Source: Slackia piriformis YIT 12062 (GTDB lineage: Bacteria > Actinomycetota > Coriobacteriia > Coriobacteriales > Eggerthellaceae). Taken from it: a stretch of DNA of 64,000 nucleotides. Of the stretch, positions 17,167-26,290 are shown piece by piece. The DNA lies in NCBI RefSeq assembly GCF_000296445.1, contig NZ_JH815198.1:928584-992583 (forward strand). Direction: 5' to 3'. Made by a program: the position numbers and the translations under genes. Numbering within the stretch: the stretch's first letter is position 1; every line of letters begins with the position of its first letter. Under the pieces are notes generated by a model. The model was not told the origin of the DNA. It made no database searches and saw only the letters and a list, made by a program, of their open reading frames with translations.

Positions 17167-18090
17167 CTAGGAAGCCTGCGTAGGCTCAGCCTGGGAGTAG
17201 AGCTCGTCGTAGCGGGACAGATACGTCTTCGCATCGCCTTCGGTGTATTTGGCCAGAATCTCGGCCTTGTGCTCAGAGGGTGTCTCGAAGGTCACATCGA
17301 GCGCCCAGGCGTTGGTAAGCGCCGATACACGGCCGATCTGACACTCGTAAAGCTCCATCACCTTCTCCGCCTGTTCGACATACGACGATCCCGATGGTAT
17401 CTTCGCCGACTCCAGGCTTGCAAGGTCGCTCGTAAGATCGCTCAGAACCTTGTCGGCGAACTCCTTCGAGGCATTGCGCGTGTCCATAGAGCTCACCAGG
17501 AAGTCGGCGTTGAAGTCCTCGACGCATGTACCTATGCGCTCGTCGTAGGTATCGAGCTTCTCGTATGCCTCGGAAAGAAAGTCATACGCCTGCTCTTCGG
17601 TCAGCTCGCTCGAAACTTTATCGTCGATCGTCGCCTGCTCCGATTCCGAAGTAGAAGACGGCTGAGGAGCCTGCTCGGTATTCTCGCCCGAGGATTGGTC
17701 CGTGCTGGCAACCTGCAAAGGCTCGCTCGATCCCGACTGCTTGCCGTTCAGATACATCGTGCCCAAGACTACAACCACGACCAGAAGGACCGCGATGATG
17801 ATTCCGATGACGATGAATGCAACATTGCGTCTCTTCTTCGCGCTGTCGAGGGAAAAGCGTTTCTGCTCGTTATCCGTGGGAACGACCACCGAATCCCGGT
17901 CGAGACGAAGAGTGGCATCCGCAGGCAGCTCTTTGCCGTCCACGATGCCGAAACCGCGCAGGGCGTCCGATGCTTCCACCGCCTTCGAGCCGTCGACGGT
18001 GACGGTCTCGAGAATCCGCCCGCCGCATTCGCCGCAAAAGCGCGCGCCGGGCTCCAAGGGAGCGCCGCACCACGTGCAGAACTTGGCCAT
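17167..18090 (-). CDS. Zinc-ribbon membrane protein of unknown function
   Basis: A 307-residue protein starting M-A-K-F-C-T-W-C-G. The N-terminal zinc ribbon has two C-x2-C pairs (Cys 5, 8, 19 and 22 region). A basic stretch then leads to one hydrophobic membrane helix (about 90-115), followed by a Ser/Gln/Glu-rich linker and an extracytoplasmic helical domain of ~130 residues. The zinc end should be cytoplasmic. The ATG at 18088-18090 lies 2 nt after the era stop with GAGGGC upstream, so it is coupled to era. Similar single-pass zinc-ribbon proteins are common in Coriobacteriia, but I do not recognise a function. Confidence 0.8.
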   Translation of the reverse strand: MAKFCTWCGAPLEPGARFCGECGGRILETVTVDGSKAVEASDALRGFGIVDGKELPADATLRLDRDSVVVPTDNEQKRFSLDSAKKRRNVAFIVIGIIIAVLLVVVVVLGTMYLNGKQSGSSEPLQVASTDQSSGENTEQAPQPSSTSESEQATIDDKVSSELTEEQAYDFLSEAYEKLDTYDERIGTCVEDFNADFLVSSMDTRNASKEFADKVLSDLTSDLASLESAKIPSGSSYVEQAEKVMELYECQIGRVSALTNAWALDVTFETPSEHKAEILAKYTEGDAKTYLSRYDELYSQAEPTQAS

Positions 18091-18092
18091 GG

Positions 18093-18998
18093 CTAGATGC
18101 CCTCCCCGTATCCGAAGCGGCGAATCTGGTTCAGGTCGCGACGCCAGTTCTTCTTGACCTTGACCTGCAGGTCGAGAAACACCTTGCACCCCAGCAACTG
18201 TTCGAGGTCCTGGCGGGCCTCTATGCCGATCTGTTTGATAGCGCTTCCGCCCTTGCCGATGATGATGCCTTTCTGGGAATCGCGCTCGACGTAGACCACC
18301 GCGTAGATTTTATACATGTCCTTGCGACGTTCGTACTCGATCTGATCGGCGATAACGCCGATGGAATGCGGCACTTCGTCGCGGAAGCTGCGAAGGATCT
18401 TCTCGCGAATGAACTCGGCAACAAGGACTTCGAAAGGCTGGTCGGTGTCCATGTCGTCGGGGAACCATTTCGGACCCTCGGGAAGCCAGCGGGAAACGGC
18501 ATGCTCGAAGCCGTCGACGTTGAAGCCCGACTTCGAGGAGAGCACGACCTCATCGTCCCAACGCCCCAGCGCGCGCGCAGCCTCGAGCTGGGAGATGATG
18601 ACGTCTTTATCAACCAGGTCCGCCTTGGTTATGACGAGAATCTTGCGCGCATGACGCACGGCGCGCACCTGAGCCGCGACCCATTCGTCGCCGCGGCCGA
18701 TCGGCTTGCTCGCATCGACCAAAAACGCGATGACGTCGACGTCTTCCATGGCCATGATGGCGCTGGTGTTGAGTTCTTCGCCCAACGCGTCGTGGGGCTT
18801 GTGCAGGCCTGGGGTGTCGACCATGGTCATCTGCATGTCTTCGCGCGTGACAATGGCGCGGAAGCGATGGCGGGTCGTCTGCGCCGTGTTGGAGGTGATG
18901 GCCACCTTGTGGCCAACAACCGCGTTAATCAGCGTGGATTTGCCGGCATTCGGTCGACCGACAAGCGTCACGAAACCGCTTTTGAAAGAATTAGCCAT
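18093..18998 (-). CDS. era: GTPase Era
   Basis: An essential GTPase that binds the 3' end of 16S rRNA during 30S maturation. The 301-residue protein has G1 G-R-P-N-A-G-K-S-T, G3 D-T-P-G-L, G4 T-K-A-D and a C-terminal KH domain with G-K-G-G-S-A-I-K-Q-I-G. The ATG at 18996-18998 has GGAGATT upstream; 25 further in-frame upstream codons are not family-like. It lies 93 nt after phoH on the same strand. The endonuclease gene ybeY, often found between phoH and era, is not present there. Confidence 0.97.
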   Translation of the reverse strand: MANSFKSGFVTLVGRPNAGKSTLINAVVGHKVAITSNTAQTTRHRFRAIVTREDMQMTMVDTPGLHKPHDALGEELNTSAIMAMEDVDVIAFLVDASKPIGRGDEWVAAQVRAVRHARKILVITKADLVDKDVIISQLEAARALGRWDDEVVLSSKSGFNVDGFEHAVSRWLPEGPKWFPDDMDTDQPFEVLVAEFIREKILRSFRDEVPHSIGVIADQIEYERRKDMYKIYAVVYVERDSQKGIIIGKGGSAIKQIGIEARQDLEQLLGCKVFLDLQVKVKKNWRRDLNQIRRFGYGEGI

Positions 18999-19091
18999 GA
19001 AATGAATCTCCGTTTCTATGATCAGCGGCACGAAGCCGAGTCTTACATCAGAGGCGCTCGCCCGATGCTGCATCGGGCGAAAGACGCGGCG

Positions 19092-20111
19092 CTATCCCTC
19101 GCCCTCCCCGTCTTCATCGGAGCAGTCCGCGCGCTTTTCCCGACTGCGGTCATGCGCGGCGGCGCGCTCGTAGGCTTCCACGATTCGGGCGACAAGAGAA
19201 TGCCTGACGACATCGCGGCCGGTAAGGGTGCAAAACGCGATGTCCTCAACGTCGTCGAGAACGCGCTGGACGCTTTTCAGACCCGAAAGCCCGCGCGGCA
19301 GGTCGAGCTGGGTGATGTCCCCCGTGATTACCATCTTGGAATTGAAGCCGAGACGGGTGAGGAACATCTTCATCTGCTCGGGGGTCGTGTTCTGAGCTTC
19401 GTCCAAGATAATGAAGCTGTCGTTGAAGGTGCGGCCGCGCATGAACGCCAACGGCGCGATCTCTATCACGCCGCCTTCGATGAGCTCGCGCGCCCGCTCC
19501 ATGTCGGTCATGTCGAAAAGGGCGTCGTAGAGCGGCCTGATGTAGGGATCGACCTTCTCGGTGAGCGTGCCAGGCAAAAAGCCAAGGTTCTCCCCCGCTT
19601 CCACCACGGGGCGCGTGAGGATGATGCGGTTGACGTCTTTGCGCTTGAGCGCCGCCACGGCCATCGCCATGGCCAGATAGGTTTTCCCCGTGCCCGCGGG
19701 ACCGATGCCAAACGTCACCGTATGGGAACGAATGGCGTCGACGTAGTGCTTCTGCCCCGCCGTTTTCGGACGTATGGCGCGCCCTCGATACGTAAGCAGA
19801 ATATCCTCGCGCAGAAGAGAAGGAGCGAACTCCCCCTGCCGAAGAAGCTCGACCGCGCGTTCAGCGTCTTCCACCGTAGGAGCAGCGCCCGAAGCGGCCA
19901 TCTTTATGAGGTCTCCGAAAAGGGCGGTCAGGCTTTGGACCTCGAGCGAGTCGCCCGAGAGCATGACGAGATTGCCGCGCACGGTGATCCGCGCGGCAAA
20001 CGCCTTCTGTATCGTATGCAGCACGCAGTCTTGAGGACCGACGATCATCGCCGCATCGATATGGTCGGGAATGGTGAGTGTTATGCGAGTGTCGTCATGC
20101 ATGGGCGTCAT
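19092..20111 (-). CDS. phoH: PhoH-like ATPase (PhoH/YlaK group)
   Basis: A P-loop protein of the PhoH family, linked to RNA metabolism in bacteria. The 339-residue protein has Walker A G-P-A-G-T-G-K-T, the R-P-V-V-E-A-G-E-N-L-G-F-L-P-G motif, Walker B F-I-I-L-D-E-A-Q-N, and T-G-D-I-T-Q-D/L-D-L-P near the end. An N-terminal KH-like region with G-D-S matches PhoH of the ybeY-linked type. Starts at 20111 or 20102 are both possible, with weak ribosome sites. The C-terminal tail is acidic and low complexity. Confidence 0.93.
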   Translation of the reverse strand: MTPMHDDTRITLTIPDHIDAAMIVGPQDCVLHTIQKAFAARITVRGNLVMLSGDSLEVQSLTALFGDLIKMAASGAAPTVEDAERAVELLRQGEFAPSLLREDILLTYRGRAIRPKTAGQKHYVDAIRSHTVTFGIGPAGTGKTYLAMAMAVAALKRKDVNRIILTRPVVEAGENLGFLPGTLTEKVDPYIRPLYDALFDMTDMERARELIEGGVIEIAPLAFMRGRTFNDSFIILDEAQNTTPEQMKMFLTRLGFNSKMVITGDITQLDLPRGLSGLKSVQRVLDDVEDIAFCTLTGRDVVRHSLVARIVEAYERAAAHDRSREKRADCSDEDGEGEG

Positions 20112-20145
20112 TCTAGCAAAGACGCAGGCCCCTTTGGTAGAAGCC

Positions 20146-20180
20146 TGCGTCCATTTGACACTTTTGCGTCCATTTGACAC
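20146..20180. repeat. Two direct copies of a 16-bp sequence upstream of phoH
   Basis: TGCGTCCATTTGACAC occurs at 20146-20161 and again at 20165-20180 with TTT between, a 19-bp period. It lies in the 75-bp gap between nhaC and phoH, close to the phoH start. It could be an operator or a dispersed element. Confidence 0.85.
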
Positions 20181-20186
20181 GTTTCA

Positions 20187-21530
20187 TCATTCGCGTTCGC
20201 CGTCGGCGTCAAACCCTCTCGTGTCGGGAACGAGGAAGATGAACACCAGCGAGCTGGCAAGAAGAAGGAACGGATAGAACAGAAGCGGCATGATTTGAAA
20301 CGCCGAGACGGAAAATCCAAGCTCCGCTGCGGCGGAAATGGCTACCAGCATCTGAGCTCCGTAGGGAATCACTCCCTGAAACACGCACGAGAAGGTATCG
20401 AGCAGCGAAGCCGTCTTGCGCCTAGAAATATCGTAGGTTCGGGCCATCTGCGAAGCGATAGGATTGGCCATGACGATGGCAACGGTGTTGTTCGCTGTGG
20501 CGATATCCATGGCTCCAACAAGCAGGCCCATGCCGAGCATGCCCCCTTTGCGGGATTTAAACAAACTCTTGATGCCGTTGAGCAGGGCGACGAAGCCGCC
20601 ATGCTCTCGGATGAGAGCGCAGATGGCGCTCACCAACACGGCGACCATAGTGGTTTCGAACATCCCGGCCGCGCCCGATCCCATATTGGCCAGAAGGTCG
20701 GTTGCGGGCGTCGCCCCCGTGGCGATCATGATGATCGAACCCGAGACGATGCCGAGAAGCAAAACGACGAACACGTTGATGCCCACGATTCCCCCGACAA
20801 GCACGATAACGTAGGGAATGAGCTGAATAAGGTCGTAATCGTGGGATATGCTCCCGTTAAGGTCCGCCCCCATGGAAAGCACCAAAATCAAGATCAGCGT
20901 GACGAGCGCGGCAGGAAGGGCAATCTTGAAGTTCTCGCGGAACTTGTCCTGCATCTTGCAGCCCTGCCCCTGGCACGCCGCAATGGTAGTGTCGGATATG
21001 AACGAAAGGTTGTCGCCGAACATCGCGCCGCCCATGACGCTCGCGATGCATAGGGGCATGTCGAAGCCCGACGCCGACGAGACGGCGACGGCGATAGGCG
21101 TGATGAGCGTGATGGTTCCGACCGATGTTCCCATGGCGACCGACACGAAGCAGCTCACGACGAACAGCACGGCGACGGCGTATTCGGCGGGAATCACCGA
21201 CAGCAGAAGATATGCCACGCTCTCCGCGCTGTCGCGCCCCACGACGCCGACGAAAATACCCGCCGCCATGAAGATGAGGACCATGGTGACGATGGTCTTA
21301 TCCCCGATTCCCCTCCCCATGACCGCAAGCTTGTCATCGAACGACAGCGCGCGATTCTGCAGGCACGCGACAAGCAGTGCGATCAGGAATACGACGACGA
21401 TGGGAATGTTGTAAAACCCCATGGAGATGCCCATAACGTATTCGAAAACGATTCCCAACCCGAGGTACAGCAGCAAAAAGACCCCAATAGGCAGCAATGC
21501 CGCGACATTGCCCTTTTTCTCTTGTTCCAC
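20187..21530 (-). CDS. nhaC: Na+/H+ antiporter, NhaC family
   Basis: A 447-residue integral membrane protein with about 11-12 hydrophobic segments, matching NhaC-type antiporters that exchange cytoplasmic Na+ for H+. Conserved stretches include G-T-S-V-G-T-I-T-L-I-T-P-I-A near residue 138, G-G-A-M-F-G-D-N-L-S-F-I-S-D-T-T-I-A near 168, and the late A-N-N-T-V-A-I-V-M-A-N-P-I-A. I chose GTG 21528-21530 because GGAAAGG lies 6 nt upstream; an in-frame ATG at 21656 would add 42 residues of basic, non-conserved sequence. The transported ion cannot be settled from sequence. Confidence 0.87.
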   Translation of the reverse strand: MEQEKKGNVAALLPIGVFLLLYLGLGIVFEYVMGISMGFYNIPIVVVFLIALLVACLQNRALSFDDKLAVMGRGIGDKTIVTMVLIFMAAGIFVGVVGRDSAESVAYLLLSVIPAEYAVAVLFVVSCFVSVAMGTSVGTITLITPIAVAVSSASGFDMPLCIASVMGGAMFGDNLSFISDTTIAACQGQGCKMQDKFRENFKIALPAALVTLILILVLSMGADLNGSISHDYDLIQLIPYVIVLVGGIVGINVFVVLLLGIVSGSIIMIATGATPATDLLANMGSGAAGMFETTMVAVLVSAICALIREHGGFVALLNGIKSLFKSRKGGMLGMGLLVGAMDIATANNTVAIVMANPIASQMARTYDISRRKTASLLDTFSCVFQGVIPYGAQMLVAISAAAELGFSVSAFQIMPLLFYPFLLLASSLVFIFLVPDTRGFDADGERE

Positions 21531-21731
21531 GAAAAGCCTTTCCCACAGCAAAGCGACGGACCGCGCCGCCGCTTTGAAAACAGAAGGAAGCCCTGCCTCC
21601 TTTTCGATATAGGTCGCGCAGACGATGCGCGTATCGCGCCGCGAGCCGGGCCGCATGACCCGAAGCGCCGCAGAGCGGGCGGAAAACGATGCGAATGCCG
21701 CGTCATCCGCCTCAGATCGCCTTGACGGCCC

Positions 21732-23411
21732 CTAGTCGCGCGTCAACTTGCGATGGATGCGATGGGGCTTCGCCGCCTCTTCGCCCAATCGCTCGACGCG
21801 GTTCTTCTGGTAGCTGTCGAAGTTTCCTTCGAACCAGAACCAGGCGCCCGGGTTTTCGTCGGTGCCCTCCCATGCGAGGATATGGGTGGCGATGCGGTCG
21901 AGGAACATGCGGTCGTGACTCGTGACCACGGCGCAGCCCGGGAATTCCATGAGGGCCTCTTCGAGGCTTTCGAGCGTTTCGACGTCGAGGTCGTTAGTGG
22001 GCTCGTCGAGCAGCAGCAGGTTGCCGCCCTGCTTCAGCGTAAGCGCGAGGTTGAGCCTGTTGCGCTCGCCGCCGGAAAGCACGCCCGCGGGCTTCTGCTG
22101 GTCGGAGCCTTTGAAACCGAACGCAGAAACGTACGCACGGCTCGGAACCTCGGTTTCGCCCACCTGCATGTAATCGAGCCCGTCGGAAACGACCTCCCAG
22201 AGCTTTTTATCCGGGTCGATGCCCTCTCGGTTCTGGTCGACATAGGAGACCTTCACGGTTTCGCCCAGCCTAAGTTCGCCCGAGCTCGGCTGCTCCTTGC
22301 CGACGATCATCTTGAACAGGGTTGACTTTCCCACGCCGTTGGGGCCGATCACGCCCACGATGCCGTTACGGGGCAGGCTGAAGGAAAGGTCGTCGATCAA
22401 GACGCGACCGTCGAATTCCTTGTGCAGATGCTCGACGTTGAGCACCTCTGCTCCCAGACGAGGGCCGACCGGGATATGGATCTCGGTGAAATCGACGTTT
22501 TTGGACTGGGCAGCCTCGGCCGCCATGCGGTCGTAGTTTTCCAGACGAGCCTTGTTCTTCGCCTGACGGGCCTTCGGGGAACTGCGCACCCATTCGAGCT
22601 CCGCCTGCATGCGCTTCGCGAGCTTGGCGTCGCGCTGGCCCTGGGCGGCCATACGGGCCGCTTTCGTCTCGAGGTACGTCGAGTAGTTGCCCTTGTAGGG
22701 ATACAGATGACCGCGGTCGACCTCGCAGATCCATTCTGCCACGTTATCAAGGAAATAACGATCGTGCGTGACGGCAAGGACCGCGCCTTGGTAGCGCTTG
22801 AGGAACTGCTCGAGCCACAAGACGGATTCGGCATCCAGGTGGTTAGTGGGCTCGTCGAGCAGCAGCAGGTCGGGCGCCTCGAGGAGCAGGCGGCACAGCG
22901 CCACACGGCGACGCTCGCCGCCGGAGAGCACCTTCACGGGCATGTCGGAATCGGGGCATTGCAATGCATCCATGGCCTGGGAAAGCTGGCTGTCAAGATC
23001 CCAGCCGTTCGCCGCATCGATTTCGTCTTGCAGCTTGCCCATCTCGTCCATGAGCGCGTCGAAATCGGCATCGGGGTCGGCCATCTCGGCGCTGACCTGG
23101 TTGAAGCGCTCGATCTTCGCAAGAACGTCCCCGAAAGCCATCTGGACATTTTCCAGAACGGTCTTCTCCTCGTCGAGAGGAGGCTCCTGCTGCAGGATGC
23201 CGACCGTGTATCCCGGGGTAAGACGGGCCTCGCCGTTCGAGACCTCCTCGAGACCGGCCATGATTTTAAGCAGCGTTGACTTGCCCATGCCGTTGGGACC
23301 TACGACGCCGATCTTGGCACCGGGATAAAACGACAGGGACACGTCGTCCAAGATGACCTTATCGCCATGAGCTTTGCGAGCTTGATACATGGTGTAGATG
23401 AATTCGGCCAA
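21732..23411 (-). CDS. ettA: Energy-dependent translational throttle protein EttA
   Basis: An ABC-F ATPase that binds the ribosomal E site and gates entry into elongation according to ATP/ADP. The 559-residue protein starts with the EttA-typical A-E-F-I-Y-T-M. It has two ATPase modules (G-P-N-G-M-G-K-S and G-P-N-G-V-G-K-S; signatures L-S-G-G-E-R-R-R and L-S-G-G-E-R-N-R) and D-E-P-T-N-H-L-D and D-E-P-T-N-D-L-D Walker B sites. The arm region (Q-D-E-I-D-A-A-N-G-W-D) and the P-tract R-S-S-P-K-A-R-Q-A-K-N-K-A-R match EttA. Length equals the family norm. Confidence 0.96.
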   Translation of the reverse strand: MAEFIYTMYQARKAHGDKVILDDVSLSFYPGAKIGVVGPNGMGKSTLLKIMAGLEEVSNGEARLTPGYTVGILQQEPPLDEEKTVLENVQMAFGDVLAKIERFNQVSAEMADPDADFDALMDEMGKLQDEIDAANGWDLDSQLSQAMDALQCPDSDMPVKVLSGGERRRVALCRLLLEAPDLLLLDEPTNHLDAESVLWLEQFLKRYQGAVLAVTHDRYFLDNVAEWICEVDRGHLYPYKGNYSTYLETKAARMAAQGQRDAKLAKRMQAELEWVRSSPKARQAKNKARLENYDRMAAEAAQSKNVDFTEIHIPVGPRLGAEVLNVEHLHKEFDGRVLIDDLSFSLPRNGIVGVIGPNGVGKSTLFKMIVGKEQPSSGELRLGETVKVSYVDQNREGIDPDKKLWEVVSDGLDYMQVGETEVPSRAYVSAFGFKGSDQQKPAGVLSGGERNRLNLALTLKQGGNLLLLDEPTNDLDVETLESLEEALMEFPGCAVVTSHDRMFLDRIATHILAWEGTDENPGAWFWFEGNFDSYQKNRVERLGEEAAKPHRIHRKLTRD

Positions 23412-23578
23412 TGTTTACTTCCCCTTTCGATAAAGCAGCGCAGCGTGCAAAGGCGGCGCTGCGTTCGGTAAGGATATTTCAGACAAAAAGAAGGCGCAGT
23501 GCATTCGAAACCATGATAGCAGCTAACGCAAGCGCGGCCTTGTAAAACAAACGCGCCGCCGCCCTCTTCTTTGCCCCA

Positions 23579-24694
23579 CTACCTGTTCTCTATGCTGCCG
23601 ATATTCTTCAGCTCGATTCGGATCAGGCCATTCGGGGTGCTGACGAATTCTATGAAATCGGAGTTGTGGGCGAACTCGGAGGGAAACGTGATTTCAATGC
23701 CCGTATCGGTACGGATCTTGTGATTCTTCGCCACGCGCTGAGCCACCTTCTTCTCCACGGGCACGCGATCGGGAAGGTTCTCCTCGGCCACGGCTTCTTC
23801 GAAACGACGCTGCAATGGCTCGTCCTCGAACACCTCGGCGCCCACCTCCCACGGCGCCAGAAATTCCTCTTCGTCCGCCTTCTCGCTCACGTAGGCCTTC
23901 GCCTTCGAAAGCGCCACAGCAGCGTTCGCCCCGAATTCATCGGCCACTTCCTCCACGATGCGCGCCACGGTCTCAATGACCTCTTTGCTCGAAGCTTCCA
24001 CGGAACACTGAAGAAGACCCTCGGGTATGAGCATGCGCTCCTCGCCCGCGATAGAGCGGGGCTTGTCACAGAAGAGAACGGACAGCGTCTCCATGTCGAT
24101 GACCGCATACGATGCCACTTTCTGAGACGGGTTCGGCAGGATGGCGTAATGGCGCGCGATCTCGCCGCGCGGCGCTCCCCCGTCGCCGTGACCCACCTCG
24201 TGCATATAGGCCTGCTTGCTCTCGAGCAGCAGTAGCGCGAAATAGCGCTTGGCAGCGGCGGAAAACGCCTCGTCGATGGCATCTTTTTCCACATCGTCGG
24301 CATCGGCGTCGCTCTCCCGCGCGACTTCGGCGGCAACGGCGGCCTGCACGCTTGCCACGTCAGCGTCTTCCTCGAAATCCACCACCAGCAAATCGGTGGA
24401 GACGGGCTTGTCCTGATGCGATAGTTCCTCGGCCATGAACTCGGCAATTTGGATTGAAAGCTCCGTGAAGCTTTTCAGGCCGCGCTTGTAGGCGCGCATC
24501 TCTTCAGCAAACAGACTCGTGGACGCGAACTCCCCATGCTTGTTGTCGATGTTGCCCAGCGCGCGGCGCGCATGCGTCGCCACGTAGGTCTTCGTCTGCC
24601 GCCGGGATAAGTCGAGCTCTTCTTCGGAAAACACGTTCACGCAGGAATTGAAGTCGAAAACGTGCAGAATGGCATGGTTGACTCGAGTGCTCAT
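23579..24694 (-). CDS. 37-kDa nucleoid-associated protein (YejK/NdpA family)
   Basis: A 371-residue cytoplasmic protein resembling the NdpA/YejK family (PF04245): the N-terminal N-H-A-I-L-H-V-F-D-F start, an acidic middle, F-A-L-L-L-L-E-S-K-Q-A-Y, and an I-P-E-G-L-L-Q region. The family is known from proteobacterial nucleoids and abortive or stress loci; its role in Actinobacteria is not established. The ATG at 24692-24694 has GGAG 8 nt before it; 53 upstream codons are open but not family-like. It is divergent from the permease gene across a 308-nt gap. Confidence 0.75.
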   Translation of the reverse strand: MSTRVNHAILHVFDFNSCVNVFSEEELDLSRRQTKTYVATHARRALGNIDNKHGEFASTSLFAEEMRAYKRGLKSFTELSIQIAEFMAEELSHQDKPVSTDLLVVDFEEDADVASVQAAVAAEVARESDADADDVEKDAIDEAFSAAAKRYFALLLLESKQAYMHEVGHGDGGAPRGEIARHYAILPNPSQKVASYAVIDMETLSVLFCDKPRSIAGEERMLIPEGLLQCSVEASSKEVIETVARIVEEVADEFGANAAVALSKAKAYVSEKADEEEFLAPWEVGAEVFEDEPLQRRFEEAVAEENLPDRVPVEKKVAQRVAKNHKIRTDTGIEITFPSEFAHNSDFIEFVSTPNGLIRIELKNIGSIENR

Positions 24695-25002
24695 AAGAAA
24701 TGCTCCGATGACGTATCTGATTTGAACGGAATCGTAGCGTATCAAAACTTCGCTTCGTTGCGCTGCTTCACCGTACAATGCGCAAAACAGCAACGAAACC
24801 CTTGTTCGCTTGGAACCCCTACGTCCGCCGCGAAGATATACGCCTCGACCCAAAATGATGCGAAACGGCTTCTGCTCGACAGATGCCGAAAACGGAACCG
24901 AAGTGGTGTATCATTGCGCCCCGTGCGCCGAAAACAGGCGCCGACGGAGCGCTTCCTACCAAGGCAAGACAACCGTCGCAATCTCGATAGAAGGCACAAT
25001 CG
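24695..25002. other. Divergent intergenic region, ndpA-like (-) and permease (+)
   Basis: 308 nt with no supported gene. It holds promoters for two diverging genes. A TATCAT-like -10 near 24907 may serve the plus-strand permease, whose ATG has AGAAGG upstream; no clear -35 is seen. Nothing structured stands out. Confidence 0.6.
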
Positions 25003-26139
25003 ATGGGCAAGAAACTCACCACCTGGCAAGCGGCCTGCATCATCACGGGCTACGGCGTCGGAAGCGGCATCATGACGCTACCGTATCTCATCACACGCGC
25101 GGGCACTGTATCCGCTCTGGCAATATTGCTGCTCGCCTTCTTCTTCAGCTATTGCATGCACATGATGCTTGCCGAACTCACCATGGGCGTTGGCAAAGGC
25201 ACCCAGATTGTCGGCATTTTCCAGCACTACTTGTTCCGAGGACGCTTTGGCAAGGCGCTCACTATGGGCATGTTCGTGCTGGTGACGCTTGTCCTTGTCT
25301 TCAATCTGGCTGCTTATGTGGCAGGCGGTGCGGAGATTCTTGCCTCTGCGGGATTGCCGCCCCTAGCCGCCAAGGTAGTCTTTTACGCCATTGCCGCCGC
25401 CGTGGTCTTTTTCGGGCTGAAAGTCCTCGGCATCAGCGAGGCCATCTCGATCGACATCATTATCGGCATCATCGTCATTCTGGCCGCAGGAAGCATGTTC
25501 CACCTGGACAACGCCATCTACTACGCTGTAGGAAGCTTCTCCGAGCTCTTGGCGTTTTTCGGCATGGCCATGATGTCTTTCATCGCGTTCTTCAGCATTC
25601 CGCAAGCAGTAGAAGGCCTTGACCGCGACCCCGTCAAAGTGCGCAACGCCGTGCTTATAGGACTGGGCTTGAACCTTATGTTCATCATCGTCATAGCCGT
25701 ATGCTCGCTGGCAAGCTCCACTCACGTAACGCAACTCGCCATGATCGGCTGGTCGGAAGGCATCGGCCTTTGGGCCCAAATCCTCGGTTCGGTCTTCACG
25801 CTTTTGGCCATGCTTACCACATACTGGTCCATTTCACTGGCGCTTTCCGACATCATCGAGGAACAGACGAAATGGAACCGCCGCATCTGCTGGCTGATCG
25901 CCACCCTGCCTTCGCTGGTTTTGGTGCTATTGAATCTGGGCAGTTTCTTGGAGCTCATGCGCACGGCAGGCGGACTCATTGCGCTCGGAATCGCATTCAT
26001 GGTACCCGCCGCCTATCGACGCTGCCGCCGAGAAAACGGACAGCTTCTCCTGCCGAAAGCCCTCGGTAGCACTCCGCTGCAGATCGTCGTGTTCCTGGCC
26101 TTCATTCTGATGGCGGTAGGAAGCATGATCAGCATCTAG
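25003..26139 (+). CDS. Amino acid permease, aromatic (HAAAP)-type
   Basis: A 378-residue polytopic membrane protein with about ten helices. The N-terminal G-Y-G-V-G-S-G-I-M-T-L-P-Y-L-I unwound-helix motif and overall layout match secondary amino acid transporters of the aromatic/hydroxy amino acid permease branch. The substrate cannot be fixed. It is one of the few plus-strand genes and is followed after 151 nt by an amidohydrolase on the same strand, suggesting joint uptake and hydrolysis of an amide or amino acid derivative. Codon usage looks like that of its neighbours. Confidence 0.8.
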   Translation: MGKKLTTWQAACIITGYGVGSGIMTLPYLITRAGTVSALAILLLAFFFSYCMHMMLAELTMGVGKGTQIVGIFQHYLFRGRFGKALTMGMFVLVTLVLVFNLAAYVAGGAEILASAGLPPLAAKVVFYAIAAAVVFFGLKVLGISEAISIDIIIGIIVILAAGSMFHLDNAIYYAVGSFSELLAFFGMAMMSFIAFFSIPQAVEGLDRDPVKVRNAVLIGLGLNLMFIIVIAVCSLASSTHVTQLAMIGWSEGIGLWAQILGSVFTLLAMLTTYWSISLALSDIIEEQTKWNRRICWLIATLPSLVLVLLNLGSFLELMRTAGGLIALGIAFMVPAAYRRCRRENGQLLLPKALGSTPLQIVVFLAFILMAVGSMISI

Positions 26140-26290
26140 CGCACGAAGCGTCCGCCCCGACAAACGCGAACGGACGCTTTTCCTCAAGGAAGCGCGCTTA
26201 AAGGGTGCACCCCATCACACGACAGCTGCACCCGATTTGCTCCGACACGAAAAGAAACACATTTGCCATCACGCCAGGAGGAAAGACACC

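Noticed and set aside
18366..20177. A 603-codon open frame on the plus strand
   Set aside because: It runs antisense across era and phoH, which are certain. Its translation is charged and motif-free, as expected of a mirror frame in G+C-rich DNA.
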